A DNA stretch of 21,200 bases, from the NCBI GenBank assembly GCA_035265665.1, contig DATFOK010000001.1, positions 1 to 21,200 of the forward strand. Direction: 5' to 3'. This DNA is from DASUPK01 sp035265665. Lineage in GTDB: Bacteria > Actinomycetota > Thermoleophilia > Solirubrobacterales > 70-9. How positions within the stretch are numbered: the stretch's first letter is position 1; every line of letters begins with the position of its first letter. The translations under genes and the position numbers were made by a program. Positions 13,159-20,895 of the stretch are shown piece after piece. The notes under the pieces are model-generated. The model saw only the letters and a program-made list of their open reading frames with translations, did not search any database and had not been told where the DNA came from.

Positions 13159-14535
13159 TCAGCCCGTCTCGACCGGGCGCCCGCTGCGGCGCCAGGTGCC
13201 GACGCCGCCGTTGGCGACGTGCAGGACGCGCTCGAAGCCCTCGCGCTGCAGGATCGAGGCGGCGAGGCCGCTGCGCTTGCCGCCGCTGCAGATCGCGGCG
13301 ATCGCGCGGTCGCGCGGCAGCTCCCCCTGCCGTCCCGGCAGCTCGCCGTAGGGGAGGTGGACCGAGCCCGGGATGTGGGCCTCGGCGTACTCGTCGTCGT
13401 CGCGGACATCGAGGACGAGCAGGTCGCCGTCCTCGAGCCGCTCGGCGAGCTCGTCCGGATCGATCAGCTCGATCCGGCGCACCGGGCGGCCCTCGGAGCG
13501 CCAGGCGGTCATCCCGCCCTCGAGGTAGCCGCGCACTCGCAGTCCGACCGCGGCGAGCAGCTCGGCGGCCTCGAGCTCATAGCCGTCGGAGGCCGCAACC
13601 ACGATCAGCTCGACGTCGGGCGGGACCACCTTCGCGACCTTCGTCGCGAAGCCCGTCTCGTAGGCCGAGGCGCTGATCGCGCCGGGGACGTGGGCCTCGT
13701 CGAATTGCTCGTTGGTCCGGGCGTCGACCAGCAGCGCGCCCTCGGCGATTCCGACCTCGACGGCGCGCGGCGCCAGCGGGATCGGTGTCCCCATCTCCTC
13801 GATCAGCGGGCCGCGGTTGATCGCGACGATCTGCTCCACGTTCGGGGGCGGATCACCGAGCGTGGCGACCGCGTCATCGACGAACTCCTGCTCGGTCTCG
13901 AAGCGCAGCGCCCGGTTGTGGGCGCGCTCGAAGCCGATCGTCGAGCTCGACTTGTGGTCGATCCCGGCGCTTCCGCAGGACGAGCCGCCCAGATGCCCGG
14001 GCCATACCTCGACGTCGTCGGGCACTGCGAGCAGGCGCTCGTGGAGAGAGCGGAAGATCCCGGCGGCGCCCTCCCGCTTCTCGATCGCGAGATCGGGCCG
14101 GGCGACGTCGCCGACGAAGAGCGAATCGCCTGTCAGCACGGCCCAAGGGTCCCCGCCGCGGTCGGCATCCCGCAGCAGGAACGAGGTGTGCTCGGGCCGG
14201 TGGCCGGGCGTATGCATGGCCTCGATCTCGACGTCGCCCAGGCGGAGCTTCCAGCCGTCGGTGAAGGCCTGGTGCGGATATTCGGCAGCGGCGAGCTCGT
14301 GGATGTGGATAGTCGCGCCGGTGGCGCGGGCGAGACGGCCGTGCCCCGAGACGTGATCGGCGTGGTTGTGGGTCTCGATCACATGCTCGATCTTCACGCC
14401 GTGGAGGCGGCTGAGCCGCAGGTACGGCTCGATCGACCACTGCGGGTCGACGACGGCGGCGACGCCGGCGCTCGCATCCCCAACCAGGTAGGAGGCGCAG
14501 CTCAGGTCCTCGTGCAGGATCTGGCGGAAGAGCAT
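13159..14535 (-). CDS. MBL-fold metallohydrolase fused to two rhodanese domains (persulfide-dioxygenase-like)
   Basis: A 458-aa cytosolic protein. The N-terminal metallo-beta-lactamase domain (1-250) has ETHNHADHVSGH with H56, H58, D60 and H61, then TPGH with H112, LTGDSLF with D137, and PGH with H181. This set matches ETHE1/Blh-type persulfide dioxygenases. Rhodanese 1 (about 262-352) keeps the fold signatures (LLVDARTNEQFDEAHVPGA; YLEGGMTAW), but its active loop reads VVAASDGYELEAA with no cysteine, so it is probably inactive. Rhodanese 2 (about 360-455) has the catalytic loop CSGGKRSG with C416 and should be active. The protein would oxidise persulfide sulfur or move it between carriers, downstream of an SQR. 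Its ATG overlaps the stop of the enoyl-CoA hydratase gene (TGATG), so the two are translated together. Confidence 0.9.
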   Translation of the reverse strand: MLFRQILHEDLSCASYLVGDASAGVAAVVDPQWSIEPYLRLSRLHGVKIEHVIETHNHADHVSGHGRLARATGATIHIHELAAAEYPHQAFTDGWKLRLGDVEIEAMHTPGHRPEHTSFLLRDADRGGDPWAVLTGDSLFVGDVARPDLAIEKREGAAGIFRSLHERLLAVPDDVEVWPGHLGGSSCGSAGIDHKSSSTIGFERAHNRALRFETEQEFVDDAVATLGDPPPNVEQIVAINRGPLIEEMGTPIPLAPRAVEVGIAEGALLVDARTNEQFDEAHVPGAISASAYETGFATKVAKVVPPDVELIVVAASDGYELEAAELLAAVGLRVRGYLEGGMTAWRSEGRPVRRIELIDPDELAERLEDGDLLVLDVRDDDEYAEAHIPGSVHLPYGELPGRQGELPRDRAIAAICSGGKRSGLAASILQREGFERVLHVANGGVGTWRRSGRPVETG

Positions 14536-15329
14536 CAGGTGCCCGTGAAGTTTGGCGGGCGCTTCTCGACGAAGGCGAGCACGCCCTCAACGAAGTCCTT
14601 GCTGCTTCCCTGCTCCTTCTGCGCCTCGGCCTCCGCCTCCAGCTGCCCGGCGAGGTCGGCGTACATGCGACGGTTGAGCAGCCGCTTGGCACCGGCGTAG
14701 GAGCGCGTCGGGCCGTTGGCGAGGCGGTCGAGCAGCTCGCCGGACGCCGACTCCAGCTCATCGTCGGGCACCACGCGGTTGATCAGACCCCAGTCGAGTG
14801 CTTGCTCGGCGGGCACGGGCTCGCCGAGCATCGCCATCTCCGCGGCCCGGGCGTAGCCGGTGCGGGCGGGGAGGAAGGCGGTCGAGCCACCGTCGGGGAC
14901 GAGGCCGATGTTGACGAATGCGAGCAGGAAATAGGCGGACTCCGCCGCCACGATCAGATCGGCCGACAGCGCGAGCGAGCAGCCGATCCCGACCGCCGGC
15001 CCGTTCACCGCCGCCACCACCGGCTTGGGCATCTCGCGTAGTCCCCTGATGATCGGGTGGTAGAGCTCCCTCAGTCGGGCACTCAGGTCGGGGACGCCGG
15101 CGTCCGTGGTGGAGCGCTGCTCCTTGAGGTCGGCGCCCGAGGAGAACCCGCGCCCGGCCCCCGTGATCAACAGGGCGCGCACCGAGTCGTCCTTCGCGAC
15201 GCTCGTCACGGCGTCCAGGAGGTCGCGCCCGAACTGCTCGTTCCAGGCGTTGAGCGCCTCGGGCCGGTTGAGCAGGATCCGGGCGGCCGGACCGTCCGTG
15301 GTCAGGTCGACCGTCTCGTGAGAGGCCAC
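14535..15329 (-). CDS. Enoyl-CoA hydratase/isomerase family protein (PaaG-like)
   Basis: A 264-aa crotonase-fold enzyme acting on acyl-CoA thioesters. Oxyanion-hole segments are ITGAGRGFSSGADLKE (55-70) and NGPAVGIGCSLALSADL (109-125). The segment FLLAFVNIGLVPDGGSTAFLP keeps one acidic residue, D146. The first glutamate of classical hydratases is not obvious here, which points to isomerase-type members such as PaaG (2-(1,2-epoxy-1,2-dihydrophenyl)acetyl-CoA isomerase) rather than a plain hydratase. The start is GTG (15329) with a TAGGCT box six bases upstream and no ribosome binding site. The gene is first in a two-gene unit with the MBL-rhodanese gene and diverges from the esterase-BVMO gene over only 24 bases. 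No phenylacetate cluster is visible, so the exact substrate is open. Confidence 0.88.
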   Translation of the reverse strand: MASHETVDLTTDGPAARILLNRPEALNAWNEQFGRDLLDAVTSVAKDDSVRALLITGAGRGFSSGADLKEQRSTTDAGVPDLSARLRELYHPIIRGLREMPKPVVAAVNGPAVGIGCSLALSADLIVAAESAYFLLAFVNIGLVPDGGSTAFLPARTGYARAAEMAMLGEPVPAEQALDWGLINRVVPDDELESASGELLDRLANGPTRSYAGAKRLLNRRMYADLAGQLEAEAEAQKEQGSSKDFVEGVLAFVEKRPPNFTGT

Positions 15330-15335
15330 CGCGGA

Positions 15336-15345
15336 AGCCTATTCT
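15336..15345. promoter_or_regulatory. Symmetric bidirectional promoter: two -10 boxes sharing one TA
   Basis: The ten bases AGCCTATTCT hold TATTCT on the plus strand (15340-15345, eight bases before GTG 15354) and TAGGCT on the minus strand (15336-15341, six bases before GTG 15329). The two boxes overlap on the self-complementary TA at 15340-15341. Both genes would be leaderless. The whole intergenic space is 24 bases. Confidence 0.55.
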
Positions 15346-15353
15346 CCAGGCTC

Positions 15354-17795
15354 GTGAGTCGTTATCTGCCGCGGCCCGTCGGCAAGCTCGTCACCCGTGC
15401 GCTCCAGCGCTCGATTCAGCGTCCATGGATCCCGATTCGCGCGCAGCGCGCATGGACGGAGGTGGCGGCGAGTATCACCGGGACTCCGCCTGGCGTCACG
15501 GTGACGCAGGAGACGCTCGGCGGGCGGCACTGCGACCGGATCGTCGCCGATGGGGCCGACTCCGAGCGGGCCATCCTCTACCTGCACGGCGGCGCCTACG
15601 TGCTTGGCTCTCCGCGGACTCACCGCGGGCTGGCCGCTCAGATCGCCGTCGCGAGTCGCACGCCGGTGCACCTGCTCGACTACCGGCTTGGGCCGGAGAA
15701 CGCCCATCCGGCCGGACTGGAGGACTCCCTGGCCGCCTATCGGGAGCTCGCCGCGGAACTCGGTCACGGCTCGGTCGTGATCGTGGGCGACTCGGCGGGC
15801 GGTGGCCTGGCGGTCGCGCTTGCGGCGCGGCTCAGGGACTCCGGCGAGGACCTACCCGCCGGGCTGGCCCTGCTCAACGGCTGGTTCGACCTGACCTGCT
15901 CGGGGCCCTCCATGACCTTCAACCGCCGCCGGGACGCGGGTCTGCGCCGCGACTGGACGCTCGAGGGGGGGAAGCTCTACCGCGGGGACGCCGATCCGCA
16001 GGACCCCGAGCTCTCCGTCTCGCGCGCCGATCTTCGCGGCTTGCCTCCGACCTACATCCAGGTGGGGACCCACGATCTCCTGTTGAGTGACTCCGAGCAG
16101 CTCGCCCAACGGCTCCGTGGCTCGGGCGTCGATGTCGCCTTCACGCGCTTCGAGGACATGTGGCACGACTTCCAGCTCGGCGCTGGCCTGCTCCGGGAGG
16201 CCGACGAGGCGATGGCCGACCTGGATCGCGCCCTCGAGCGGATCTGGGCCGGGCGCCCGCTGATCGAGATGACGGGGTCCGAGCACGGAGGGCAGAATGG
16301 CCAGCGGACGCCCAGCGTGGCGATCATCGGCGCCGGCTTCGGCGGCATCGGGCTGGCGATGGCCCTGAAGCGGGCCGGGATCGACTCCTTCACGATCTTC
16401 GAGAAGGCGAATGGGATCGGCGGCGTCTGGCGCGACAACACCTACCCCGGCGCGGCCTGCGATATCCCCTCGCACCTCTACTCGTTCTCGTTCGAGCCCA
16501 ACCCGGACTGGACTCGCATCTACTCACCGCAGCCCGAAATCCTCGACTACCTCGAGCGCTGCGTCGCCAAGTACGGGATCGGACCGAGCCTGCGGCTCGG
16601 AACCGAGGTCAAGCGGGCGGACTTCGATGAGGGATCAGGCCGCTGGCGGATCGAGATCGACGGCGGCGAGACCGTGGAGGCCGACGTGCTGGTCTCGGCC
16701 TGCGGCCAGCTCAGCCGCCCAGCCCTCTCGCGGATCGAGGGCGCCGAGCGCTTCGGTGGACCGATCTTCCACACCGCGCGCTGGGACCATGGGGTCGAGC
16801 TCGAGGGCAAGCGGGTCGCGGTGATCGGAACCGGCGCCAGCACGATCCAGGTGGTGCCCGCGATCGCGCCGCGGGTCGGCCACCTCGACGTCTATCAGCG
16901 CTCCGCGCCCTATGTGATCCCGAAGAAGGACCGTCCCTACATGCCCTGGGAGAGGCGGCTGTCCCGGATCTTCCCGCCGGCCCGATTGCTGCGGCGTTTC
17001 TGGCAGTGGCTCATCTTCGAGACCTTCGTCTCGGCTTTCAATCAGTTCAAGCCGATCGGGCGGCTGGGCGTCCGCATGTTCGAGCGGCACCTCGACGATT
17101 CGGTCTCCGACCCGGACCTGAAGCGGGCGCTGAGCCCGGATCACGTGCTGGGCTGCAAGCGGGTGCTGATCTCAGGCGACTACTACGCGACCTTCGAGCG
17201 TCCCGACGTCGAGCTCGTCACCCAAGCCGTGCGGGAGCTGACGGAGCGCGGGGTGGTGGTGGCCGACGGCACGGAGCGGGCGGCGGACGTGATCGTCCTC
17301 TCGACCGGCTTCGAGAGCACTCGGTTCCTGGCGCCGATGGCGATTCGCGGGCGTGGAGGGGTGGATTTGAACGAGTCCTGGCGCGAGGGGGCCAACGCCT
17401 ATCTCGGCATGACCGTCGCCGGCTTCCCCAACCTCTTCATCATGTACGGGCCGAACACGAACCTCGGCTCGGGCTCGGTCATCTTCCAGCTCGAAAGCCA
17501 GATGCGCTACATCCTCGATGCGGTCCGCAAGCTCCGCAGCCGCGGCGGCTGGCTCTCGGTCCGGCCCGAGGTGCAGCGCTCATTCGATCGCGAGATTCAG
17601 GAGCGGCTCTCCACCTCCGTCTGGCAGACGGGCTGCAACAACTGGTACCTCTACGAGCACGGGCGCAACACGAACAACTGGCCGGGTTTCACGCTCGAGT
17701 ACCGCCGCCGGACGAGGCGCCTGAACCTCGGGGACTACGAGCTCGGGAACGGCGCTCGCGTACCCGAACCTCAGCTCAAGACGCTGGGCTTGTAG
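15354..17795 (+). CDS. Fusion protein: HSL-family esterase + Baeyer-Villiger flavin monooxygenase
   Basis: An 813-aa two-enzyme fusion. Residues 1-300 are a hormone-sensitive-lipase-family esterase: YLHGGAYVLGS (oxyanion HGG at 78-80), GDSAGGG with S147, D241 in GTHDLLLSDS, and H271 in DMWHDF. Residues 318-813 are a Baeyer-Villiger monooxygenase: FAD motif AIIGAGFGGIG (G326, G328, G331), the fingerprint FGGPIFHTARWD (467-478), NADPH motif VIGTGAST (490-497), and GFPNLFIMYGPNTN (690-703). The linker is about 18 residues (303-320). A BVMO turns a ketone into an ester and the esterase would then split that ester, so one chain could do both steps. The frame is continuous. An internal ATG at 16269 has no good ribosome binding site. 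The GTG start is set by a TATTCT box. Its 3' end overlaps the convergent ilvA-like gene by 25 bases. Confidence 0.9.
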   Translation: MSRYLPRPVGKLVTRALQRSIQRPWIPIRAQRAWTEVAASITGTPPGVTVTQETLGGRHCDRIVADGADSERAILYLHGGAYVLGSPRTHRGLAAQIAVASRTPVHLLDYRLGPENAHPAGLEDSLAAYRELAAELGHGSVVIVGDSAGGGLAVALAARLRDSGEDLPAGLALLNGWFDLTCSGPSMTFNRRRDAGLRRDWTLEGGKLYRGDADPQDPELSVSRADLRGLPPTYIQVGTHDLLLSDSEQLAQRLRGSGVDVAFTRFEDMWHDFQLGAGLLREADEAMADLDRALERIWAGRPLIEMTGSEHGGQNGQRTPSVAIIGAGFGGIGLAMALKRAGIDSFTIFEKANGIGGVWRDNTYPGAACDIPSHLYSFSFEPNPDWTRIYSPQPEILDYLERCVAKYGIGPSLRLGTEVKRADFDEGSGRWRIEIDGGETVEADVLVSACGQLSRPALSRIEGAERFGGPIFHTARWDHGVELEGKRVAVIGTGASTIQVVPAIAPRVGHLDVYQRSAPYVIPKKDRPYMPWERRLSRIFPPARLLRRFWQWLIFETFVSAFNQFKPIGRLGVRMFERHLDDSVSDPDLKRALSPDHVLGCKRVLISGDYYATFERPDVELVTQAVRELTERGVVVADGTERAADVIVLSTGFESTRFLAPMAIRGRGGVDLNESWREGANAYLGMTVAGFPNLFIMYGPNTNLGSGSVIFQLESQMRYILDAVRKLRSRGGWLSVRPEVQRSFDREIQERLSTSVWQTGCNNWYLYEHGRNTNNWPGFTLEYRRRTRRLNLGDYELGNGARVPEPQLKTLGL

Positions 17796-18934
17796 CCGAG
17801 CTTCTCGAGCTGCCCCAGCAGCTGCTTGGCGTGCTCGGGGCCACGTGTCTCCATCACCAGCTCGACGCCCGTCTCGCCGACCGAGAGGCCGACTGCCTCG
17901 CGCACGTGGTCGACGTCGATCAGGTTCGCGCCCCCGTCTCCGAGAGAGGTGAGCAAGGCCCCGAGCGACCCGGGCTCATCGGGAATCTTGGTGAAGATCC
18001 GCAGGCGGCGGCCGCGCTCGGTCTCGTGGTGCCTGGCGAGGTCCGCGAGCACGCCGGTGTCGATGTTCCCGCCGGAGAGGACCACGACGGTGGTGCCCGC
18101 CTCGGCGGGGTCGACCAGCTGCTGGCGCAGCGCGGCGACTCCGACCGCCCCCGCCCCCTCGACGACGAGTTTGGTGCGTTCGAGCAGCATCATGATCGCG
18201 TCGGCAATCGCGTCCTGGTCGACGGTGACGAGCTCGTCCAGGAGATGCTCGAGCAGCGGAGCGGTGATCTCGCCGGGGTGCTTGACTGCGATCCCGTCGG
18301 CGAGTGGGCACTGCGCCTTGATGCCCGCTACCCGCACGTCGTCGCGCGCCGCCTTGACCGCGGCGGCGATGCCGGCGGCGAGCCCGCCACCGCCGACCGG
18401 GATCAGGACCTTGGCGAGGTCCGGAACCTCTTCGAGCAGCTCGAGCCCGACCGTGCCCTGCCCGGCAACGATGGCGGGGTCGTCGAATGGGTGCACGAAG
18501 GCGAGACCCTCCGCGTCGGCGCGCTCGCGAGCTGCCTCGACGCACGGCTCCACCGAATCGCCCTCCAAGACGACGTCGGCTCCCGATTCCTCCGCCGCCG
18601 CGATCTTGGCCAGCGCGGCGCGCTCGGGCATGAAGATCGTGGCCGTCAGGCCTCGAGCGCGGGCCCCGTAGGCGAGAGACTGGCCGTGGTTGCCGGCGCT
18701 CGCCGTGACCACGCCCTTCACCGACGGGTCGAGGGAGGCGATCTTGTTGAGGGCGCCACGCAGCTTGAAGGAGCCGGTCCGCTGGAGGTTCTCGGCCTTG
18801 AGAGCGATCGTGCCGCCCGTGGTCCGCGACAGGTAGCGCGACTCGATCACCTGGGTCTCGCGGGCTACGTCCGCCACCACCTCGCGGGCGCTTCGGATCT
18901 CGTCGAGCGAGATGGTGTCGGTTACTGAAGCCAT
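17771..18934 (-). CDS. ilvA: Threonine ammonia-lyase (threonine dehydratase) with C-terminal ACT domain
   Basis: A PLP enzyme that deaminates threonine (and serine) to 2-oxobutyrate via a reactive enamine. The 387-aa product has the PLP lysine K57 in TGSFKLRGA, SAGNHGQSLAYGA (79-91), the phosphate-binding PVGGGGLAAG (179-188), and VLSGGNID (285-292). A single ACT-type domain spans about 311-387 (LRIFTKIPDEPGSLGALL onward). One ACT domain and about 390 residues place it with the short TdcB/IlvA forms rather than the 510-aa biosynthetic E. coli IlvA. Catabolic versus isoleucine-biosynthetic use cannot be settled here. It lies 15 bases downstream of a RidA gene on the same strand, which fits because RidA hydrolyses the enamine/imine this enzyme releases. 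Its stop lies inside the end of the convergent esterase-BVMO gene. Confidence 0.92.
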   Translation of the reverse strand: MASVTDTISLDEIRSAREVVADVARETQVIESRYLSRTTGGTIALKAENLQRTGSFKLRGALNKIASLDPSVKGVVTASAGNHGQSLAYGARARGLTATIFMPERAALAKIAAAEESGADVVLEGDSVEPCVEAARERADAEGLAFVHPFDDPAIVAGQGTVGLELLEEVPDLAKVLIPVGGGGLAAGIAAAVKAARDDVRVAGIKAQCPLADGIAVKHPGEITAPLLEHLLDELVTVDQDAIADAIMMLLERTKLVVEGAGAVGVAALRQQLVDPAEAGTTVVVLSGGNIDTGVLADLARHHETERGRRLRIFTKIPDEPGSLGALLTSLGDGGANLIDVDHVREAVGLSVGETGVELVMETRGPEHAKQLLGQLEKLGYKPSVLS

Positions 18935-18949
18935 CCCACCAAGGATCGC

Positions 18950-19357
18950 TCAGGCCGAGTCGCGCAGTGGCACTGTCGCATCCATCTCCACTAATGCCCC
19001 CTTGGGCAGCGCCGCAACCCCCACGGTGGTTCGGACGGGGAACGGCTCGGAGAAGAAGCCGGCATAGACCTCGTTCAGTTCGGCGAACAGCTCCATGTCG
19101 GTGAGGTAGATGCCGATCCGCGCGGCCTCGGAGAGCTGCGTGCCCGCCTCCCGGCAGACCGCATCGAGATTCTCGAGGCAACGCCGCGCCTGCTCGGCGA
19201 TGCCCCCATCGACCAGTTCACCGTTCTCCGGATCGAGCGGCACCTGCCCGCTGCAGTAGAGGATCCCATCCGCGACCACCGCCTGGGAGTAGGGCCCGAT
19301 GGGAGCAGGCGCTCCCTCCGTCTCCACCGGTCGCCTTACACCCTGGGATGCGTCCAT
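18950..19357 (-). CDS. ridA: RidA/YjgF family enamine/imine deaminase
   Basis: RidA proteins hydrolyse reactive 2-aminoacrylate and 2-aminocrotonate intermediates made by PLP enzymes such as threonine dehydratase. The 135-aa product has PIGPYSQAVVADGILYCSGQVPLDP (19-43), the conserved arginine R109 (PVRTTVGVAALP) and E124 (LVEMDATVPL), so the deaminase site is intact. I chose the ATG at 19357. A GGATGGAG ribosome binding site precedes it and a GATACT box lies at 19374-19379. The ATG at 19402 would add 15 residues outside the family and overlap the divergent gene. The threonine ammonia-lyase gene follows after 15 bases and is probably co-transcribed. Functional link is inferred from known RidA chemistry. 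Confidence 0.88.
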   Translation of the reverse strand: MDASQGVRRPVETEGAPAPIGPYSQAVVADGILYCSGQVPLDPENGELVDGGIAEQARRCLENLDAVCREAGTQLSEAARIGIYLTDMELFAELNEVYAGFFSEPFPVRTTVGVAALPKGALVEMDATVPLRDSA

Positions 19358-19385
19358 GCCCACTCCATCCGCCAGTATCCCATCG

Positions 19386-20090
19386 ATGCGCGCACTCGCC
19401 ATCGTGCACCAGCCGGACGCAGGCCCGGGCGTGTTCGCCGAGGAGATTCAGGCTCGCGGCGTGGAGCTGGACGAATGGATGCTGTCCGAGCGGGGGACGG
19501 GACCGCCGCGCGAGGTCGCCGAGTACGACGCCGTGCTCACCTTCGGCGGGGCCATGCACGCAGACCAGGAGGATCGCCATCCCTGGCTGCGCTTCGAGAA
19601 GGACTTCCTCGCGGCGATGCTCGACGACGGAATGCCGATCCTAGCCGTCTGCCTGGGCTGTCAGCTACTCGCCAAGGCCGCGGGCGGGACGGCGAGGCGG
19701 GCCAGCGAGCCCGAGATCGGCTGGTCCGAGGTCGAGGTCACCGAGGAGGGCGCCGCCGATCCCGTGATCGGCCCACTCGCTCCGAGCTTCACCGGCCTTC
19801 AGTGGCACAGCTACGAGGCGGTGCCGCCCGAGGGGGCCATGGTTCTCGCCCGCAGCCCGGTCTGCTCGCAGGCCTATCGGATCGGAGAGCGCGCCTGGGG
19901 GATCCAGTTCCACGCCGAGGTGACGGCCGCCGGCCTCGGCCACTGGATCGACGACTACCGCTCCGACGAGGACGCTGTCCGGATCGGGATCGACCCCGAT
20001 GCGCTGCGTGCCGAGACGGAGAGGAAGATCGGCGAGTGGAACCGGCTCGGCCGCGAGCTCTGCGGCCGCTTCCTCGACACGATCGCCTAA
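19386..20090 (+). CDS. Class I glutamine amidotransferase (GATase1-like) protein
   Basis: A 234-aa stand-alone glutaminase-type domain similar to the amidotransferase part of GMP synthase. The fold markers are VLTFGGAMHADQED (50-63), the nucleophile elbow AVCLGCQLLA with C89, and GIQFHAEVT with H176 and E178, giving a complete Cys-His-Glu triad. Proteins of this type hydrolyse glutamine or gamma-glutamyl compounds, and the acceptor enzyme is not visible. The ATG at 19386 starts directly at the first beta strand (MRALAIVHQ). The in-frame ATG at 19356 would add ten residues of no family value. It diverges from ridA over 28 bases and ends seven bases before a strong terminator-like hairpin. Confidence 0.86.
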   Translation: MRALAIVHQPDAGPGVFAEEIQARGVELDEWMLSERGTGPPREVAEYDAVLTFGGAMHADQEDRHPWLRFEKDFLAAMLDDGMPILAVCLGCQLLAKAAGGTARRASEPEIGWSEVEVTEEGAADPVIGPLAPSFTGLQWHSYEAVPPEGAMVLARSPVCSQAYRIGERAWGIQFHAEVTAAGLGHWIDDYRSDEDAVRIGIDPDALRAETERKIGEWNRLGRELCGRFLDTIA

Positions 20091-20096
20091 CCGACC

Positions 20097-20143
20097 GACT
20101 GTCCTGCTTTTGGCTGCTCGTGGCGGCCTTAGGCAGGACAGTC
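20097..20143. terminator. Bidirectional terminator between convergent genes
   Basis: GACTGTCCTGC (20097-20107) and GCAGGACAGTC (20133-20143) form a perfect 11-base-pair stem with a 25-base loop. It fills the 58-base gap between the amidotransferase and SDR stop codons, so it can serve both strands. The T-run (TTTT) is in the loop rather than after the stem. Confidence 0.65.
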
Positions 20144-20148
20144 CAGCC

Positions 20149-20895
20149 CTACTCGGGCGTCACGTACGCGCCCGAGAGGCCGCCGTCTACCAGGAAAGTC
20201 GAGGCGGTCACGTAGGAGCTCTCGTCGCTCGCCAGGAAGAGCGCACCCTGGGCGATCTCGCGCGCCTCGGCGAAGCGGCCCATCGGCAGGTGCACCAGGC
20301 GGCGGGCGGCCTTCTCCGCGTCCTTGGCGAAGAGTTCCTGGAGGAGCGGCGTGTTGACCGGGCCGGGGCAGAGAGCGTTGACCCGGACGCCGCGCTTGCC
20401 GAACTCCACGCCGAGCTCCCGCGAGAGCGCGAGCACGCCGCCCTTCGAGGCGGTGTAGGAGATCTGCGAGGTGGCCGCGCCCATCACCGCGACGAAGGAG
20501 GCGGTGTTGATCACCGAGCCGCCGCCGGAGTCGAGCAGGTGCGGGATGCCGTGTTTGCAGCAGAGGAAGACGGCCTTCAGGTTGACGTCCTGGACTCGCT
20601 GCCAGGCCTCGAGCGAGGTGTCGAGCACGGAGACGTCGTCATCGGGGCTGATCCCGGCGTTGTTGAAGAGCACGTCGATGCGGCCCATGTCCTCGGCCGC
20701 CTTCGCGTACATCTCGCGCACCGCGTCCTCGTCGGAGACATCGGCTTGCAGGGCCAGCTCGCCTTCGGCGCCTTCGGCCAGGTCCACGCCCACCACCCGC
20801 GCCCCCTCCTCCGCGAACAGGCGGGCTGTCTCGGCGCCGATGCCGCTTGCCGCACCGGTGATCACGCAGACCTTGCCGTCCAGCCGGTCCGCCAT
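20149..20895 (-). CDS. Short-chain dehydrogenase/reductase (SDR, classical type)
   Basis: A 248-aa NAD(P)-dependent oxidoreductase of the classical SDR type. The cofactor site is TGAASGIG (13-20), with VDLAEG after the second strand. D38 at the end of that strand suggests preference for NAD. NNAG is at 78-81 and the catalytic triad is S133, Y147 and K151 (YTASK). CPGPVNTPLL and the closing TFLVDGGLSGAY are typical. It probably oxidises a secondary alcohol or reduces a ketone; the exact substrate is unknown. Its ATG overlaps the stop of the upstream aldehyde dehydrogenase gene (TGATG), so the two are translated together and may carry out consecutive oxidations of one compound. Confidence 0.9.
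   Translation of the reverse strand: MADRLDGKVCVITGAASGIGAETARLFAEEGARVVGVDLAEGAEGELALQADVSDEDAVREMYAKAAEDMGRIDVLFNNAGISPDDDVSVLDTSLEAWQRVQDVNLKAVFLCCKHGIPHLLDSGGGSVINTASFVAVMGAATSQISYTASKGGVLALSRELGVEFGKRGVRVNALCPGPVNTPLLQELFAKDAEKAARRLVHLPMGRFAEAREIAQGALFLASDESSYVTASTFLVDGGLSGAYVTPE

Noticed and set aside
11664..13409. Long open frame antisense to the secreted hydrolase
   Set aside because: Low-complexity R/A/G-rich translation with no motif; the opposite strand has a signal peptide and a nucleophile elbow.
13219..14700. Long open frame antisense to the MBL-rhodanese gene
   Set aside because: Mirror of a conserved gene in high-GC DNA, with no recognisable domain.
15057..15353. N-terminal extension of the esterase-BVMO fusion
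   Set aside because: It would lie antisense to the enoyl-CoA hydratase and precede the promoter box; the extra residues match no esterase feature.
17006..18928. Long plus-strand frame overlapping the BVMO end and the ilvA complement
   Set aside because: It runs out of frame through the BVMO and antisense to ilvA, with a repetitive basic composition.
19358..19402. Longer RidA start at 19402
   Set aside because: The 15 extra residues are outside the family and overlap the amidotransferase start; the ribosome binding site favours 19357.
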